Positions 52,172-61,340 are shown, numbered from the stretch's first letter. The stretch is 64,000 bases of DNA from Brevibacillus parabrevis (GCF_003710905.1 NZ_RHHV01000001.1:34377-98376), one strand, 5' to 3'. The notes: a model not told the origin generated them from the sequence alone. Translations and numbers: made by a program.

Positions 52172-53818
52172 ATGAATGACAGACAAGCGATGTTCCAGGA
52201 GTTTACCGAGCATGTGATGGCCGATGTCATGTTCAAGCTCCGCGATATTGCCTGGATAAAAGGAGACGAGCATGAACGTCTGCGCCAACAGTTTACAAAT
52301 TCACACATATTGCTGATCGTAACCGGCGGGAGAGGTCGTTTGCGATTGGAAAATGTCGAGCATCAGTTGCGTCAGGATGCGATTTATATATGCCCCCCGA
52401 TGAGCACGTTCGGGATCGATCCAGACTCGGTTGACGAATTGCAGATGTACGTCATGCGCTTCGACGCGTTTAGCGAGTCCAAGCAGAGAAGGAGACGTCT
52501 TCGCGTATTGCGGGAAGAGCACGAGTTTCCATTAATGGGGGAAGTATCTGTCCGCTCCGCGGGGCAGCTTGTGCTGTACTGCGATTCGATTGCAGAGCTA
52601 TGGCAGCAGGCAGGCGGGATCGACCGTTTTCGCAGCCAGACCATGTTTCAAGAAATGTGGTACCACATCGTGAAGAACGTCGATTTCACGGCGCAAGATT
52701 CAGCTACAGCGCTGGAACGAGCACGTGCCTACATGGAAGAGCATTACTCGCAAAATATCACGATTGAGCAGCTCGCCCGGATTGCCGAAGTCAGCCCGAA
52801 ATACTTCGTGGATTTGTACAAGAAAACATACGGTGTATCCGCGATGGATTACGTCACGGAGCTGCGCATTAGCCGGGCGAAGCAGCTCATGGCGCAATCC
52901 CACGTAAAGCTGCGTGAAATCGCTCACCAGGTAGGATACAACGACGAGTTTTACTTCAGCCGCAAATTCAAAAAAGAGGTGGGAGTTTCGCCTACCTTTT
53001 ATATGAAAAGCCGCCAGCGCAAAATCGCCGCCTATCGCGCCCCGATCATTGGGCAGATGCTGGCATTGAAAATGATGCCGTTCGCAGCTCCACTGCATCC
53101 GAAATGGACGGCCTATTACTACCAAAACTACCGAAACGACATCCCCGTCCATCTGAGCGCGTTTCGCCAGAATGAAAACTGGAAGGCAAACATCGAAATG
53201 CTGCAAGAAGCCAAGCCCGATGTAATCATTTCGCTGGACAAGGCCAATGAACAGGAGACCGAGCAGCTTGCTCGCATTGCGCCAACTTTGTTCGTGCCAT
53301 ACGAAGCGCAAGGATGGAGAGAGCAGTTGCTGATGATCGGCGATTTTTTGGGAGAGTCGGTGGAGGCCAGACACTGGCTGGCTGCCTATGACGAGAAAAT
53401 GGCCAGAGGACGGGAAGGGCTGCGAAAAACGCTTGAGGAAGAAACGTTTCTCATTTTGCGCGTGTTCAAAAATGAGCTGACTGTGCACTGCAATCGCAGC
53501 ATGAACGAGGTTTTTTACAAAGGGCTGCAAGTGAAGCCGGCTTTTGTTACGACAGAGGATGTTTACGATCAGACCGTATCGCTTGCCGATGTGGCTGCGC
53601 TTAATCCTGACAGGGTGCTGATGCTCGTTTGCCAGGAAGCCGAGACTTTGGAAACCTTCAAACAGTTGAAGCTGTCTGCGCAGTGGCGGGATTTGAAAGC
53701 GGTGCGAAACAACCGGGCGTACCTGATTACTTCCGATCCGTGGCGAGAGTATTCAGCCCTTGCCCATAATCGGGTTCTTGACCAATGCTTGCGTCTATTT
53801 TCAGGAGATCGTCCATGA
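52172..53818 (+). CDS. btr: Btr-like AraC regulator fused to a siderophore-binding domain
   Basis: This 548-residue protein has an N-terminal cupin-like region (1-160), a double helix-turn-helix of AraC type (about 185-285; YSQNITIEQLARIAEVSPKYF and HVKLREIAHQVGYNDEFYFSRKFKKEVG) and a C-terminal Fe-siderophore binding-protein domain (about 290-545; KPDVIISLDKAN, LNPDRVLMLVCQEAET). B. subtilis Btr has the same layout and activates feuABC when ferric bacillibactin is bound. ATG at 52172 is chosen over an upstream extension; AAGGTG precedes it. Its Fur box and the adjacent feuABC-like operon support the same function here. Confidence 0.9.
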   Translation: MNDRQAMFQEFTEHVMADVMFKLRDIAWIKGDEHERLRQQFTNSHILLIVTGGRGRLRLENVEHQLRQDAIYICPPMSTFGIDPDSVDELQMYVMRFDAFSESKQRRRRLRVLREEHEFPLMGEVSVRSAGQLVLYCDSIAELWQQAGGIDRFRSQTMFQEMWYHIVKNVDFTAQDSATALERARAYMEEHYSQNITIEQLARIAEVSPKYFVDLYKKTYGVSAMDYVTELRISRAKQLMAQSHVKLREIAHQVGYNDEFYFSRKFKKEVGVSPTFYMKSRQRKIAAYRAPIIGQMLALKMMPFAAPLHPKWTAYYYQNYRNDIPVHLSAFRQNENWKANIEMLQEAKPDVIISLDKANEQETEQLARIAPTLFVPYEAQGWREQLLMIGDFLGESVEARHWLAAYDEKMARGREGLRKTLEEETFLILRVFKNELTVHCNRSMNEVFYKGLQVKPAFVTTEDVYDQTVSLADVAALNPDRVLMLVCQEAETLETFKQLKLSAQWRDLKAVRNNRAYLITSDPWREYSALAHNRVLDQCLRLFSGDRP

Positions 53819-53872
53819 CGATTCTGGATATCGTCCATGGTCGCGGATAAGCAGATGCATTATAATCACGAA

Positions 53873-53887
53873 TGATAATCGTTATCA
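53873..53887. promoter_or_regulatory. Fur box before the siderophore uptake operon
   Basis: TGATAATCGTTATCA matches the consensus TGATAATNATTATCA at all but one defined position and is the best site in the window. It lies 43 bp before the lipoprotein start. A Btr site is expected nearby but is not recognisable. Confidence 0.87.
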
Positions 53888-53929
53888 ATAAAGATCATAT
53901 ACAAACATATGAGAGGGGCTTTTCAAGTA

Positions 53930-54937
53930 ATGAAAAAGGTATATCTGGGTCTTAGCATCGCCATGCTGGCAATTGCACTGACTGCGTGCGGCGGCAACCA
54001 GGCTGCAAACTCCACAGCCACGAACAACAGCACCACACCTGCTGCGACTACGACAACAGCGGAAAAACCTGCTGAAGAGGGTGCCAAACAAGAGACACGC
54101 ACGATCAAATACCTCGATAAAGAATACACTGTCCCAAGCAAAGTAGAACGGATCGCTATCACAGGCAGCATGGAGTCCATGGAAGATGCGCTCGTGCTCG
54201 GCGTAAAACCGGTTGGGGCCATTTCCATCGGTGGCAAGTTCCCTGAGATGTTTGCTCCGATCACCGGAGAAGCAAAATCCACTGGCGAGAAAATCCAGCT
54301 GAACCTGGAAAGCATCGTGTCCATGAAACCAGAAGTCATTCTGGGCAGCAGCAAGTTCCCGCCTGAAACTTTTGAGAAATTGACCAAAATCACTACAGCG
54401 TTCCCGGTTTCCCACATTTCCACCAACTGGGAAGCAAACCTGCTCTTGCTGGGTGAATTGACTGGCAAACAAGCTGAGGCTCAAAAAGTGATCGACGACT
54501 ACAAAAAAGAAGTCGAGGCAGCAAAAACTCAATTGGGTGAGGGCGTGAAAGACAAGAAAGTGGTAGCAATCCGTTTGCGCCAAGGTAGTATCAACATTTA
54601 TCCGGAAAAAGTGTTCTTCAACCCATCCCTCTACTCTGAATTGGGTTTCACAGCACCAGCAGAAGTAAAAGCAGCGAAGGCACAAGAAGTGGTTTCGCTG
54701 GAGAAATTCAGCGAAATGAACCCGGATTACATTTTCGTCCAATTCTCTGCGGATGAGAACAAAGACAATCCAAAAGCACTGGAAGATTTGGAAAACAACC
54801 CGATCTGGAAGAGCATCAACGCTGTGAAAAACGGCAAAGTATTCGTAAACGTGGTTGATCCGCTCGCACAAGGCGGAACAGCTTGGAGTAAAGTACACTT
54901 CCTGAAAGCTGCTGTTGAAAAATTGTCTGCCAAGTAA
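53930..54937 (+). CDS. feuA: Iron-siderophore-binding lipoprotein (FeuA-like)
   Basis: This 335-residue lipoprotein (lipobox LTAC, Cys20) has an Ala/Thr-rich linker (about 22-55) and a class III binding-protein fold with two lobes joined by one helix: VERIAITGSMESMEDAL, LNLESIVSMKPEVILGS, VIDDYKKEVEAAKTQL and FSEMNPDYIFVQFS. It would capture a ferric siderophore, perhaps bacillibactin by analogy with FeuA. The ATG at 53930 follows AGAGGGG; an in-frame ATG at 53909 would add seven residues before the signal peptide. It is first in a Fur-box operon and is followed by two permease genes. Confidence 0.88.
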   Translation: MKKVYLGLSIAMLAIALTACGGNQAANSTATNNSTTPAATTTTAEKPAEEGAKQETRTIKYLDKEYTVPSKVERIAITGSMESMEDALVLGVKPVGAISIGGKFPEMFAPITGEAKSTGEKIQLNLESIVSMKPEVILGSSKFPPETFEKLTKITTAFPVSHISTNWEANLLLLGELTGKQAEAQKVIDDYKKEVEAAKTQLGEGVKDKKVVAIRLRQGSINIYPEKVFFNPSLYSELGFTAPAEVKAAKAQEVVSLEKFSEMNPDYIFVQFSADENKDNPKALEDLENNPIWKSINAVKNGKVFVNVVDPLAQGGTAWSKVHFLKAAVEKLSAK

Positions 54938-54957
54938 TAGTAGGCGAGGTTAATCGC

Positions 54958-55965
54958 ATGCAATCAAAAAAAGCAGTACCTATCCTCATACTTGCGATTT
55001 CGCCCGTAGCGATTGCGCTAGTGATCGTGTTGTCTATTCTGTACGGGGCTAAGCAGATTGACGCATACACCGTCTATCAAGCTCTCTTCCAGTTTGACGA
55101 AGGGAATGTGAATCATCAAATCATTATGCATTCCCGTTTGCCACGAGTGTTGGGCGCACTCATGATCGGAGCGTTTTTGGCAATATCAGGAGCATTGATG
55201 CAGGGGATGACGAGGAACTACCTCGCGTCCCCCTCTATTATGGGGGTATCCGATGGTTCGGCCTTTGCCATTACCTTGTGCATGGTGCTGATGCCTGCTT
55301 CGTCGAATACGACAATGATTTTCATGTCGTTGGCTGGTTCGGCGCTGGCAGTTGTGATGGTACTCGGATTGTCCAGGCTGTTGCCCAATGGATTTTCGCC
55401 TGTCGCTTTGGCGGTAATCGGGACGATTACGGGAACGTTTTTGAGCGGTGTCTCTGCGGCTATCGCTTCTTATTTTCAAGTCTCGCAAAATGTAAGCTTC
55501 TGGTATAACGCGCGGTTGCATCAGCTTGAACCGGGGCTGATTTGGCTGGCGGTTCCTTTTGCTGTCGTCGGCATTATCATGGCTCTGTTCTTGTCCAAGT
55601 CCATTACGATTTTGTCGTTGGGGGAGGAAATCTCGCTCAGTCTGGGACAAAAGACGGTCTTGGTCAAAGTGCTGGCAACGACGGCTGTCGTTATTCTTAC
55701 AGGCATTTCGGTAGCATTAGCCGGAAAAATCGGATTTGTCGGGCTAATTATTCCCCATATGACCCGTTTCCTGGTCGGCCTGGACTATCGCTGGATTGTT
55801 CCGTGCGCAGGCGTGATGGGAGCCGTTTTCCTTGGCTTGTCTGACGTCTTCAGCCGCTTCATGAACAGCCCGTTTGAGACGCCAATTGGAGTTGTTACCG
55901 CATTTATCGGTGTGCCGTTCTTCCTCTATCTGATTTACAAGAGAGGGGGAGGCAAGCATGCGTGA
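54958..55965 (+). CDS. feuB: Iron-siderophore ABC permease 1 (FecCD family, FeuB-like)
   Basis: This 335-residue FecCD permease has about nine to ten helices. It shows the family patterns HSRLPRVLGALMIGAFLAISG, GMTRNYLASPSIMGVSDGSAF, and GKIGFVGLIIPHMTRFLVG (coupling region). AGGCGAGG precedes the ATG at 54958. It overlaps the second permease by eight bases, so the pair forms a heterodimeric channel. The absence of an ATPase gene is typical of feuABC, which uses the shared ATPase YusV encoded elsewhere. Substrate is inferred from the binding protein and Btr. Confidence 0.88.
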   Translation: MQSKKAVPILILAISPVAIALVIVLSILYGAKQIDAYTVYQALFQFDEGNVNHQIIMHSRLPRVLGALMIGAFLAISGALMQGMTRNYLASPSIMGVSDGSAFAITLCMVLMPASSNTTMIFMSLAGSALAVVMVLGLSRLLPNGFSPVALAVIGTITGTFLSGVSAAIASYFQVSQNVSFWYNARLHQLEPGLIWLAVPFAVVGIIMALFLSKSITILSLGEEISLSLGQKTVLVKVLATTAVVILTGISVALAGKIGFVGLIIPHMTRFLVGLDYRWIVPCAGVMGAVFLGLSDVFSRFMNSPFETPIGVVTAFIGVPFFLYLIYKRGGGKHA

Positions 55966-56977
55966 TAACAGAAGCAGATTTCGTCTGGTTCTGACAGTCA
56001 AGATAATCCTGATTGTACTGGCAACTTACATTAGCATCACAAACGGCGTGTTCGACATGTCCGTGATGGATGTGGTTCGCACTTTGTTGCGGCTCGGGTC
56101 GTCTCCTGAGCAGGACCTCGTTATTTTTGAATTTCGGTTGCCGCGGATTGTCATTGCAGCGTTGGTCGGCTATGGCTTGGGTGTTGCAGGTGCTGTCATT
56201 CAAGGCATTACCCGCAATGGTCTGGCTGATCCGGGGATTTTGGGGATCAACGCCGGGGCAGGTGCGTCTGTCGTAGCATTCATGTTTTTCTTCCAGGGAC
56301 AGTTTACGGATGCCAGTTGGTTCTCCATCATGGCAATGCCGCTGTTTGGTCTGGCCGGGGGCTTGTTGGCCGCCGCGTTGATTTACATGTTTGCCTGGCG
56401 CAACGGAACACTTGACCCGCAAAGGCTGATCCTGGTCGGGATCGCGATCGGATCAGGGCTGGGAGCAGTAGCTTTGTACTTGTCGCTGAAAATGAACCCG
56501 AACGATTTTGAAATGGCTACTGTCTGGCTGACCGGAAGCATCTGGAACGCCAACTGGACGCATATTAGCGGAATGCTCCCCTGGTTGATCCTGCTTGTTC
56601 CTGTCTTGTTGCGCAAAGGGCATATTCTCGACTTGATGCAGCTAAACGAGGAATCGGTGAAAAGCCTTGGGGTGTCGGTGGAAAAAGAACGCAATCGGCT
56701 CTTGCTGTCCAGTATCGGGATCGTAAGCGCGTGCGTTTCCGTTTCCGGCAGCATTGGTTTTGTCGGTCTGATGGCTCCGCATATAGCCAAGCGCCTGACG
56801 GGTATTGCTCACAGACATGTTTTGCCGCTATCCGGCACAATCGGGATGTTGATGGTGATTGCGGCGGACTTTATCGCCAAGACCGTATTCACTCCGGTTG
56901 AACTGCCGGTTGGCATTGTCATCTCGATCATCGGGGTGCCGTATTTCTTCTATCTGCTTAGCAGAGCCAAAAAATAG
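55958..56977 (+). CDS. feuC: Iron-siderophore ABC permease 2 (FecCD family, FeuC-like)
   Basis: The second FecCD permease (339 residues) shows FRLPRIVIAALVGYGLGVAGAVIQG, ITRNGLADPGILGINAGAG and GSIGFVGLMAPHIAKRLTG. It is expected to pair with the upstream permease. The ATG at 55958 lies inside the 3' end of that gene, behind GAGAGGGGGAGG. The nitroreductase gene follows 101 bp later without a clear terminator between them, so it may be cotranscribed. A hydrophobic start and about ten helices are visible. No ATPase partner is encoded in the window. Confidence 0.88.
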   Translation: MRDNRSRFRLVLTVKIILIVLATYISITNGVFDMSVMDVVRTLLRLGSSPEQDLVIFEFRLPRIVIAALVGYGLGVAGAVIQGITRNGLADPGILGINAGAGASVVAFMFFFQGQFTDASWFSIMAMPLFGLAGGLLAAALIYMFAWRNGTLDPQRLILVGIAIGSGLGAVALYLSLKMNPNDFEMATVWLTGSIWNANWTHISGMLPWLILLVPVLLRKGHILDLMQLNEESVKSLGVSVEKERNRLLLSSIGIVSACVSVSGSIGFVGLMAPHIAKRLTGIAHRHVLPLSGTIGMLMVIAADFIAKTVFTPVELPVGIVISIIGVPYFFYLLSRAKK

Positions 56978-57078
56978 AGAAAAGCAGTCCATTTGGATAG
57001 AGTCGGGAGGAGGGCGCCACTTTGAGCAAGGGGCGCTCCTCTGATTTTGGGAGAGAAAGCAAAAAGGGAGGAACGAAA

Positions 57079-57645
57079 ATGGAACTGGCAAAATTGATCA
57101 GAGAACGCCGCTCGATTCACCGTTTTGAAAATCGCGAGGTAGACCGGGCGCTGGTGGCCGAGCTGTTGGATACAGCCGTTTGGGCGCCTAACTACCATAT
57201 GACCCAGCCGTGGCGTTTTATTGTGACGCATGGCGAAGGCCGCAGAAGAATCGCTGAAGCGGTGCGGATCATGAAGGAAAAACGCGAAGTGGACCCTGCC
57301 AAAAAGAAAGAAGTAGGGGAAAAGTTCTACAACAAAATCATGGCGATTCCGATGCTGATGACAGTTATTATGAAGGAAAGCCCCAACCTGATCGAGCGTC
57401 AGGATGATTTCGCGTCCACCAGCATCGTCATCCACAATTTCAGCTTGCTGGCGTGGGAAAAAGGCATCGGTCTGACCTGGGAGACTTACCCTTGGATTCA
57501 CGAGCCGGAATTTCGTGAGGCGATGGGCATTGCTCCGGGAGAAAAAGTGTTGGGTAACCTGCACATCGGCTATCCGGCAGCGATTCCAAGCCCGCAGCCG
57601 CGCGTTCCGGCAGCCGAGCGGATCACGTTTGTGGATAAAGCGTAG
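57079..57645 (+). CDS. Nitroreductase-family protein after the siderophore operon
   Basis: This 188-residue FMN-type nitroreductase starts with LIRERRSIHRFENREV (phosphate-binding arginines) and contains APNYHMTQPWRFIV and a GIAPGEKVLGNLHIGYP motif near the end, as in YdjA/YfhC-like proteins. It may bind FMN and reduce quinones, nitro groups or flavin. GGGAGGAAC precedes the ATG at 57079. Its place after feuABC suggests reductive release of iron from the imported siderophore, as flavin-dependent reductases can do, but this link is inferred only from position. Confidence 0.82.
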   Translation: MELAKLIRERRSIHRFENREVDRALVAELLDTAVWAPNYHMTQPWRFIVTHGEGRRRIAEAVRIMKEKREVDPAKKKEVGEKFYNKIMAIPMLMTVIMKESPNLIERQDDFASTSIVIHNFSLLAWEKGIGLTWETYPWIHEPEFREAMGIAPGEKVLGNLHIGYPAAIPSPQPRVPAAERITFVDKA

Positions 57646-57718
57646 CGCAGGACAAGAGGGGAACATTTTTTCTTGTCAGGCAGTTACTTTTTGTGGTACT
57701 CTTGGGACACTCTACAAG

Positions 57719-57933
57719 AAAGGGTGACCATCAAGCCAATGATTTACTAACTCCTGTTTCCACAAAAACAATCGGATAAGACGATGCGTTTTTTGGATGG
57801 GAGTAGTATGTGTGCATATTGGCAAATGGATGGTAGAGCCTTTGATGTTTCTTTGCAGAGGGTTTCTATATCTTTTTGACGATGATATGCTGTGCCTCCT
57901 GTCCAGATCGCAAATGGATAAGGAGGCTTTTTT
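57719..57933 (+). promoter_or_regulatory. Attenuator-like leader of the MFS gene
   Basis: A ribosome-binding site (AAAGGGTGA, 57719-57727) precedes a three-codon ORF, ATG-ATT-TAC-TAA (57739-57750). Next come a hairpin built on AAAAAC...GTTTTT with an inner ATCG/CGAT and a T-run (about 57766-57796), and a second hairpin GCCTCCT (57894-57900) with AGGAGGC (57921-57927) followed by T6. The second hairpin both looks like a terminator and hides the MFS ribosome-binding site. CAGAGG upstream can pair with CCT(C)CTG as an alternative. Confidence 0.6.
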
Positions 57934-59160
57934 ATGTCAAATATGCTTAAAAATCGGTACGTCAGGGCGATTTTGTTGTCGGGCTTGTTCTTGCAAATCG
58001 GGATATGGGTACGCAATTTTGCCATACTGCTGTATGTCATGGACCATACCGGAGGCGATCCGTTCGCTGTTTCCATGATTTCTGTCGCGGAATACGCGCC
58101 GATCTTTCTGTTTTCTTTTCTCGCGGGAACGTTTGCTGACCGTTGGCGGCCGAAACGAACGATGGTCTGGTGCGATGTGCTCAGTGCCTTGTCCGTGATT
58201 GCCGTACTGGTCACGTTTGTCTTCGGAACGTGGAAGGCGATCTTTTTCGCAACGCTGATCTCGGCCGTGCTCTCGCAGTTTTCCCAACCATCGGGCATGA
58301 AACTGTTCAAGCTGCATGTTCCGGCGGAGCAGATGCAAGCGGGGATGTCCGCCTATCAGACGCTTTTTGCCATCTTTATGGTTCTGGGGCCAATCTTGGG
58401 TACATTTGTGTTCCAGCAATGGGGGATGGAAGTATCTATGATCATTACGGCCGTTGCCTTTCTGGCTTCTGCCGGGGTGCTGTACATGTTGCCGCCTGAT
58501 CGGGTGGAAGAGGGAGAAAAGCAGGAATCTGCCTTGCTGGAAGAGATGGCGAGCGGGATTCGCTATGTGCTCAGAAGTCGCGTGTTATCCTTGTTGGGCA
58601 TCTGTTTCATGGCAGCGGGGCTAGGTATAGGAATGGTGCAGCCTCTGGCGATATTCCTGGTGACCGAACAGCTCCAGCTGCCTAAGGAGAGCCTGCAATG
58701 GCTGTTGATGGTTCAAGGTGTGGGCATGATTGTAGGAGGGGCGCTGACGATGGCGCTGGCGAAAAATGTGCCTCCGCAAAGGCTGCTCGTTCTCGGAATG
58801 CTGGGCAATGCCGTTGCCCTTGGCGTATGCGGGGTGTCTACTCACTTGTGGCTGACGCTGCTCGCCCAGCTTTTGGCCGGATTGCTGTTGCCGTGCATTC
58901 AGATCGGGATCAATACGATGCTGCTCAAATATACGGAAAGCTCCTTTATCGGACGGGTAAACGGCATTTTGACCCCGCTGTTTACAGGTTCCATGGTGAT
59001 CATGATGAGCGTGGCAGGGGTGCTGAAGCTGCATCTTTCCCTCATGCTTGTGTATGAAATCGCGGCGATTCTGTTTTTGATTGGCCTGAGCTTTATACTG
59101 CCGCTGTATCGCGTAAAAGAAGGAAAGCCGATGCCAAGCGCAGAACAGATTGGATCATGA
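57934..59160 (+). CDS. MFS drug/small-molecule exporter
   Basis: This 408-residue MFS protein has about twelve helices, starting RYVRAILLSGLFLQIGIWVRNFAILL, with motif A-like FADRWRPKRTM after TM2. It resembles the EntS/macrolide-efflux type (YfiS/MdtH-like). The ATG at 57934 follows AGGAGG, which is paired in a leader hairpin. This suggests induction by an antibiotic through ribosome stalling or by another event that opens the leader. A siderophore-export role is possible because the gene follows the feu-like operon, but the attenuator-type leader argues for drug resistance. Confidence 0.85.
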   Translation: MSNMLKNRYVRAILLSGLFLQIGIWVRNFAILLYVMDHTGGDPFAVSMISVAEYAPIFLFSFLAGTFADRWRPKRTMVWCDVLSALSVIAVLVTFVFGTWKAIFFATLISAVLSQFSQPSGMKLFKLHVPAEQMQAGMSAYQTLFAIFMVLGPILGTFVFQQWGMEVSMIITAVAFLASAGVLYMLPPDRVEEGEKQESALLEEMASGIRYVLRSRVLSLLGICFMAAGLGIGMVQPLAIFLVTEQLQLPKESLQWLLMVQGVGMIVGGALTMALAKNVPPQRLLVLGMLGNAVALGVCGVSTHLWLTLLAQLLAGLLLPCIQIGINTMLLKYTESSFIGRVNGILTPLFTGSMVIMMSVAGVLKLHLSLMLVYEIAAILFLIGLSFILPLYRVKEGKPMPSAEQIGS

Positions 59161-59227
59161 GGAAACAGCCGTAACGGCGGAAAAGCGGCAAGGAAAATTG
59201 GTGATAGAGGATGGGGGTTGCGATCAG

Positions 59228-59629
59228 ATGACGCATGAGCGGATTACGTCCAAGGAAGGGCTGGAAATGGAAGCGGCGGTCAGGGAGCTTGCGATCCGCT
59301 GGCCTGAAGTGACGGAAAAGGTCGATGGCTTCGGGCATACGTCGTTTCGGGTAAGCGACAAGCCGTTTGTCATTATGGGAGAGGGGGGCGCAGAAGGCCC
59401 CGCCCTCTCCTTCAAAGTGCTCAAGACGACACAAGAGCTGTTGCTCGCCCAGGAGCACTTTTACAAGACGCCGTATATCGGTCACCACGGCTGGGTTTCC
59501 ATTCGCGCCCAAAACGTTGCGGATTACAGCCTGCTTGCGGACTATTTGCTGGAGGGTTACTTGTGTGCAGCTCCCAAGCGTTTGGCAAAACAAATGCAGG
59601 CGCAGCTTCCGTCGCTCATGGAATCATGA
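59228..59629 (+). CDS. MmcQ/YjbR-family protein
   Basis: This 133-residue protein belongs to the MmcQ/YjbR group, with a CyaY-like DNA-binding fold; typical positions are RWPEVTEKVDGFGHTSFRV, LSFKVLKTTQELLL and the end motif HHGWVSIRA. A longer frame in the same phase begins at a GTG (59201) with AAGGAAAA before it; I prefer the ATG at 59228 because it gives the family's usual N-terminus, although its ribosome-binding site is weak. It lies between the MFS gene and the sigma-54 activator gene. The role is not known; members are generally described as DNA-binding-fold proteins. Confidence 0.78.
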   Translation: MTHERITSKEGLEMEAAVRELAIRWPEVTEKVDGFGHTSFRVSDKPFVIMGEGGAEGPALSFKVLKTTQELLLAQEHFYKTPYIGHHGWVSIRAQNVADYSLLADYLLEGYLCAAPKRLAKQMQAQLPSLMES

Positions 59630-59674
59630 GGAGCTGTCATTCAAGCGATCTACCAGACAAAGGGGGAGCCCCAG

Positions 59675-61057
59675 TTGGATTGGAATCTCCAACAAATCAG
59701 CAAGTTGCTTGAGGTCGTCTTCGAGAATGCCCATGAGCCGATGATCGTGACGGACAGGGACGGCAAAATCCTTTTGATGAACCGGAGCTATCGGGAATTT
59801 TTGAACGTGCAGGATGTCATCGGCAAACCCGTTACAGATGTGATCGAAAATACGCGGATGCACATTGTCGGCCAGGCAGGTGTAGCGGAGATTGCGGATA
59901 TCCAGCAAATCAAGGGACAAAAGATGATCGCCCACCGCATTCCGATCATGGACGAGGGCAACGTGATCGCTGTACTCGGAACGGTGCTGTTTCAGGATGT
60001 GCAGGAGCTGACTGCCCTGGCTGCGATGGTCGATCAGCTGAAGGACGAGCTGACTTACTATAAGAAAGAACTGCGGCGCAGGATGGGGGCGACCTATCAT
60101 TTTGACCAGATCGTCGGATACAGCCAAAAGCTGCAGGAACTGAAAAAATTTGCCCAAAAGGTGGCGACCAGCGATTCGACGGTATTGATTACCGGGGAGA
60201 GCGGGACAGGCAAGGAGCTGTTTGCCCACGCGATTCACGCGCAGAGCAAACGGAAGATGGGGCCGTTCATTCGCGTGAACTGTGCGGCGATCCCGGATAC
60301 TTTGCTGGAATCGGAGCTGTTTGGCTATGAAGAAGGAGCGTTCACCGGAGCGGTTCGCCGCGGGAAAAAGGGCAAGTTCGAGCTGGCCAATCACGGGACG
60401 ATTCTGCTCGATGAGATCGGGGATATGCCGCTGCCTTTGCAGGCCAAGCTTTTGCGCGTTTTGCAGGAAAAGGAAGTGGAGCGGGTTGGCGCTGTCCGGA
60501 CGACGCCAATCGACGTGCGGGTGATTGCTTCCACGAACCTCGATCTGTTGCAGAGCATCAAGGAAGGGAAGTTCCGCGCCGACCTTTACTACCGTCTGAA
60601 CGTAGTCACCTTGTCGATCCCTCCGCTGAGAGAGCGGCTGGAAGATTTGCCGGAGCTGGTATCCAACCTGCTCAAGCAACTGGGCGAGTCTACAGGCATC
60701 ACGGTCAAAGTGATCGACGAAGAGGTCTGGAATGTGCTGCGGGGCTATGCTTGGCCGGGGAACGTACGCGAGCTGCGGAATGTGCTGGAGAGAGCATTGC
60801 ATCTGATGGAGGACGATGTGCTGAAAAAAGAGCACATTTGGCTGCCGGCATCGGACGAGACGGCAGTTGTTCCTGTGGCGGATGCGCCGTTCAGAGAGCT
60901 TATGCCTTTAAAGCAGCTCATGGAACAGACGGAGCAGGAGGCGCTTGCGCTTGCGATGCAGCAAACGGGCGGAAACAAGCTGGAGGCAGCCAAGTTGCTG
61001 CAAATCAGCAAGTCCAGCTTTTATGAAAAGTGGGAGAAGTATTCCCAACGGAAATAA
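59675..61057 (+). CDS. Sigma-54-dependent activator with PAS domain
   Basis: This 460-residue enhancer-binding protein has an N-terminal PAS domain (about 10-120; VVFENAHEPMIVTDRDGKIL), an AAA+ domain (about 145-375) with Walker A GESGTGKE, the sigma-54 contact loop GAFTGA (221-226), Walker B LLDEIGD and the R-finger region, and a Fis-type helix-turn-helix (about 420-458; GGNKLEAAKLLQISKSSFYE). The TTG at 59675 follows AAGGGGGAG. A -24/-12 promoter and TTCCGGAA repeats lie directly downstream, so the GntP permease and 3-hydroxybutyrate dehydrogenase genes are its targets. The PAS domain presumably senses the substrate or its metabolite. Confidence 0.9.
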   Translation: MDWNLQQISKLLEVVFENAHEPMIVTDRDGKILLMNRSYREFLNVQDVIGKPVTDVIENTRMHIVGQAGVAEIADIQQIKGQKMIAHRIPIMDEGNVIAVLGTVLFQDVQELTALAAMVDQLKDELTYYKKELRRRMGATYHFDQIVGYSQKLQELKKFAQKVATSDSTVLITGESGTGKELFAHAIHAQSKRKMGPFIRVNCAAIPDTLLESELFGYEEGAFTGAVRRGKKGKFELANHGTILLDEIGDMPLPLQAKLLRVLQEKEVERVGAVRTTPIDVRVIASTNLDLLQSIKEGKFRADLYYRLNVVTLSIPPLRERLEDLPELVSNLLKQLGESTGITVKVIDEEVWNVLRGYAWPGNVRELRNVLERALHLMEDDVLKKEHIWLPASDETAVVPVADAPFRELMPLKQLMEQTEQEALALAMQQTGGNKLEAAKLLQISKSSFYEKWEKYSQRK

Positions 61058-61072
61058 TGGATGCGTACTGAA

Positions 61073-61116
61073 AGCCGGGACAGGGCGACAAGGCCGAGTT
61101 CCCGGCTATTATTTTT
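61073..61116 (+). terminator. Terminator after the sigma-54 activator gene
   Basis: AGCCGGGA (61073-61080) pairs with TCCCGGCT (61100-61107), followed by ATTATTTTT. It isolates the activator from its target operon. Confidence 0.8.
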
Positions 61117-61130
61117 GCCAGATTCCGCGT

Positions 61131-61256
61131 TTCCGGAATAGAAAAAAGGAGAAAGGTGTCGACGGCAGAAGGTTTTGACATTTTGCCGGAGCTGTTTTTG
61201 GCTAGTTTTTTGCTAGATTCCAAAAAAGCGGACGCATAATTCCGGAAATCCGGAAA
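61131..61256. promoter_or_regulatory. Probable upstream activating sites of the sigma-54 promoter
   Basis: TTCCGGAA occurs at 61131-61138 and 61240-61247, and TCCGGAAA follows at 61249-61256. The sites lie about 90 to 210 bp upstream of the -24 element, the usual distance for enhancer-binding proteins. Confidence 0.6.
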
Positions 61257-61340
61257 TTTTGCAAGCGCTATCATTCGGGTGTCGGTGCCCGGTGACTACA
61301 AAGTGGCGCGAATGCTGGATTTGTCGAAAAGGTGACAGAG

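Noticed and set aside
57646..57933. T-box or known riboswitch before the MFS gene
   Set aside because: No T-box sequence or conserved riboswitch core was found; the short ORF and hairpins suggest ribosome-linked control instead.
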